Of a stretch of 25,201 nucleotides of DNA, positions 24,022-25,201 are shown in pieces. The notes below the pieces were generated by a model that saw nothing but the letters and a program-made list of their open reading frames with translations, had not been told where the DNA came from and ran no database searches. Positions within the stretch are counted from its first letter, which is position 1, and every line of letters starts with the position of its first letter. The DNA is from Leptospira perdikensis. Its GTDB lineage: Bacteria; Spirochaetota; Leptospiria; Leptospirales; Leptospiraceae. The DNA lies in contig NZ_RQGA01000005.1 of NCBI RefSeq assembly GCF_004769575.1, positions 1 through 25,201 on the forward strand. The letters run 5' to 3'. The position numbers and the translations under genes were made by a program.

Positions 24022-24960
24022 TTAGATTGCAATTCCTCCTGAGAGGACAAGTTCTAAAAATCCAAAATTTTGCGAAGCACGGTTGGAGCCACCACTTGTG
24101 AGAACATCGGTGAGGTCAATATAACCACCTTTCCCACCAAACTCTATAAAGTAAGTTCTTGAAAATTCATAACGAGTGGCAACGTATCCTGAAACACCGT
24201 AACCCGAAAGATGGAAGTTGTTGTTCTGTCCTTTACCTAACACGCGTACGTCGCTACGACATACCACAGGTCCTCCTCCGATCGTCGATACTAAACTTAT
24301 ACCACTCAGTCCATCGGATGAAGTATAAAGAGGGGTGATCCATCCAAAATCTAAAAAAAGATAATTCAATCCATCCGTATGTTCATACTTCAAAATATCA
24401 GGAGTTAAGGTGATGGTTTGGTCTCCACCATGATAACCGGCCATCTGTTGGACGTGGTCAGGAAAGAGGTAAATAAACATTGCCGATTCTAAAGACAAAG
24501 CCATTTGGTTTTTAGCAATCACACCTGGGTCAATGTAACCAGAATACTTTACTGGTTGGCCCGGGGTGACAACATATTTCATATGATCTTGGCCAAATGC
24601 CAAAAAGAATCGATCCGTAAAGAAATAACTGAACTTAATATTGTATTGAGGAATTTCAAATTTCGATGGATTCAAATATACATCTGCTTTAAAAGACTCG
24701 GGTTTGTCTTTTGCATCAACCCCTTTGAGAGTGTATTCGTATCCAGGTCCGCGAAAATTAATATCACTTTGTGTATAGTAACTTCTATTGTATCCCCATT
24801 GGATATTCCAGTTTCCTTTTTTATCGTTAATGGTGAGGGGAGTGGCGTTTTCATTGGCCCAAACGGACGAACTAAAGCAGGAACAAATTAACAAAAAGTA
24901 AAGTTTATGTTTTAAAGAAACAATCCTTTGTTTGTTTCTAGACCGATCGAAATAGAACAT
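24022..24960 (-). CDS. Putative outer-membrane beta-barrel protein
   Basis: The 312-residue protein begins with a basic n-region and the hydrophobic LYFLLICSCFSSSVWA, a type I signal peptide with probable cleavage after V-W-A (about residue 35). The mature part is rich in aromatic, alternating strands (WNIQWGYNRSYYTQSD, YNIKFSYFFTDRFFLAFGQD, GYVATRYEFSRTYFIEFGGK) with Gly turns, as in small outer-membrane barrels. It ends in FLELVLSGGIAI rather than a terminal Phe. I recall similar Leptospira hypothetical outer-membrane proteins, but no specific family is claimed. ATG 24960 is the only in-frame start before the signal peptide, and it has a weak Shine-Dalgarno. The C-S-C-F in the signal is not a lipobox, since cleavage at VWA fits better. 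Confidence 0.65.
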   Translation of the reverse strand: MFYFDRSRNKQRIVSLKHKLYFLLICSCFSSSVWANENATPLTINDKKGNWNIQWGYNRSYYTQSDINFRGPGYEYTLKGVDAKDKPESFKADVYLNPSKFEIPQYNIKFSYFFTDRFFLAFGQDHMKYVVTPGQPVKYSGYIDPGVIAKNQMALSLESAMFIYLFPDHVQQMAGYHGGDQTITLTPDILKYEHTDGLNYLFLDFGWITPLYTSSDGLSGISLVSTIGGGPVVCRSDVRVLGKGQNNNFHLSGYGVSGYVATRYEFSRTYFIEFGGKGGYIDLTDVLTSGGSNRASQNFGFLELVLSGGIAI

Positions 24961-25103
24961 AAACCATATTTTAAATTTCTATGAAAATCGAATAGGCGAA
25001 TGTATGTTTGGTTCCGAAAAAGAAGAATTTTTTATAGTAGGGATAAATACTATATTTGTTTTCTTCGATTTCGGTTTGTATCCACTCTTTCGGTGCGAAT
25101 TTT

Positions 25104-25201
25104 TTAGTAACTCCCTCCACTTCCTCCACCCCCAGAGGAACCACCACCAAAACTTACACCATCCCCGCATTCAAAGCAGACAATTTTCAAAAAGGGCATA
25201 T
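25104..25201 (-). CDS. Gly-rich C-terminus of a gene running off the right edge
   Basis: The minus-strand frame ending at the TAA complementary to 25104-25106 is open to the edge. It ends KIVCFECGDGV, then FGGGSSGGGGSGGSY. A C-x-x-C followed by a Gly/Ser tail of this kind is seen in TPM-domain (YgcG-like) and related membrane-anchored proteins, whose tails end in aromatic residues. This is a tentative match. The competing Trp-rich frame over the same bases is its shadow. The real start lies beyond the window; the ATG near 25199 is probably internal. Confidence 0.5.
   Translation of the reverse strand, partial: MPFLKIVCFECGDGVSFGGGSSGGGGSGGSY

Noticed and set aside
24979..25170. 63-codon Trp-rich minus-strand ORF
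   Set aside because: It overlaps the more plausible Gly-rich frame out of phase; the Trp run is the shadow of GGT/GGA glycine codons.

Overview
The window looks like a chromosome segment from a saprophytic (L. biflexa-type) Leptospira. This is inferred from the moderately AT-rich composition, several exported proteins with spirochaete-style lipoboxes, one giant protein that I recognise as the Leptospira-restricted TIGR04388 ('Lepto_longest') type, and long Ser/Thr/Gly-rich surface lipoproteins. No rRNA, intact tRNA, CRISPR array or intact insertion sequence is visible.

Layout. (a) 1-806: the 5' end of an exported protein on the minus strand, then about 600 bp without a convincing gene. (b) 807-8513: a 2326-residue secreted protein ending in a C39-like cysteine peptidase domain, followed 3 bp later by a small exported protein with an NADase-type glycan-binding-like motif; the two look like one transcription unit. 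(c) 8514-9887: a stretch of decaying genes. It holds a pseudogene broken by one stop codon, a lipoprotein leader put out of frame by a TTGTA pentanucleotide repeat and cut by tandem stops, a hypothetical ORF in the same frame, and the last 37 codons of a transposase. (d) 9888-10380: an overlapping DUF4160/DUF2442 pair, a small two-gene module of toxin-antitoxin-like layout. (e) 10462-15238: a propeller-type lipoprotein and glycogen synthase (glgA) on the minus strand, divergent from ATP-dependent PEP carboxykinase (pckA) on the plus strand, which ends at a strong intrinsic terminator. (f) 15256-23126: a truncated AraC-type regulator, a structured intergenic element, and a tandem duplication of about 3.9 kb carrying two paralogous lipoproteins of 1131 and 1125 residues. 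Each has thrombospondin-type-3-like Ca-binding repeats, chitobiase-like/Ig-like domains, a fibronectin-III domain and seven C-terminal repeats of about 53 residues, probably a seven-bladed propeller. The upstream regions of both carry the same pair of ACGT-centred palindromes 22 bp apart. (g) 23342-25201: a DUF1993 protein, an outer-membrane beta-barrel candidate, and the Gly-rich C-terminus of a gene that runs off the right edge.

How it works together. glgA and pckA are the only clear metabolic genes (glycogen synthesis and gluconeogenesis), and they share a 70-bp divergent intergenic region. Most of the rest concerns the cell envelope: at least seven products are exported or lipidated. The accessory signals worth following are the repeat-disrupted lipoprotein leader, the duplicated propeller lipoproteins with their conserved operator-like sites, and the structured element at 15491-15612.
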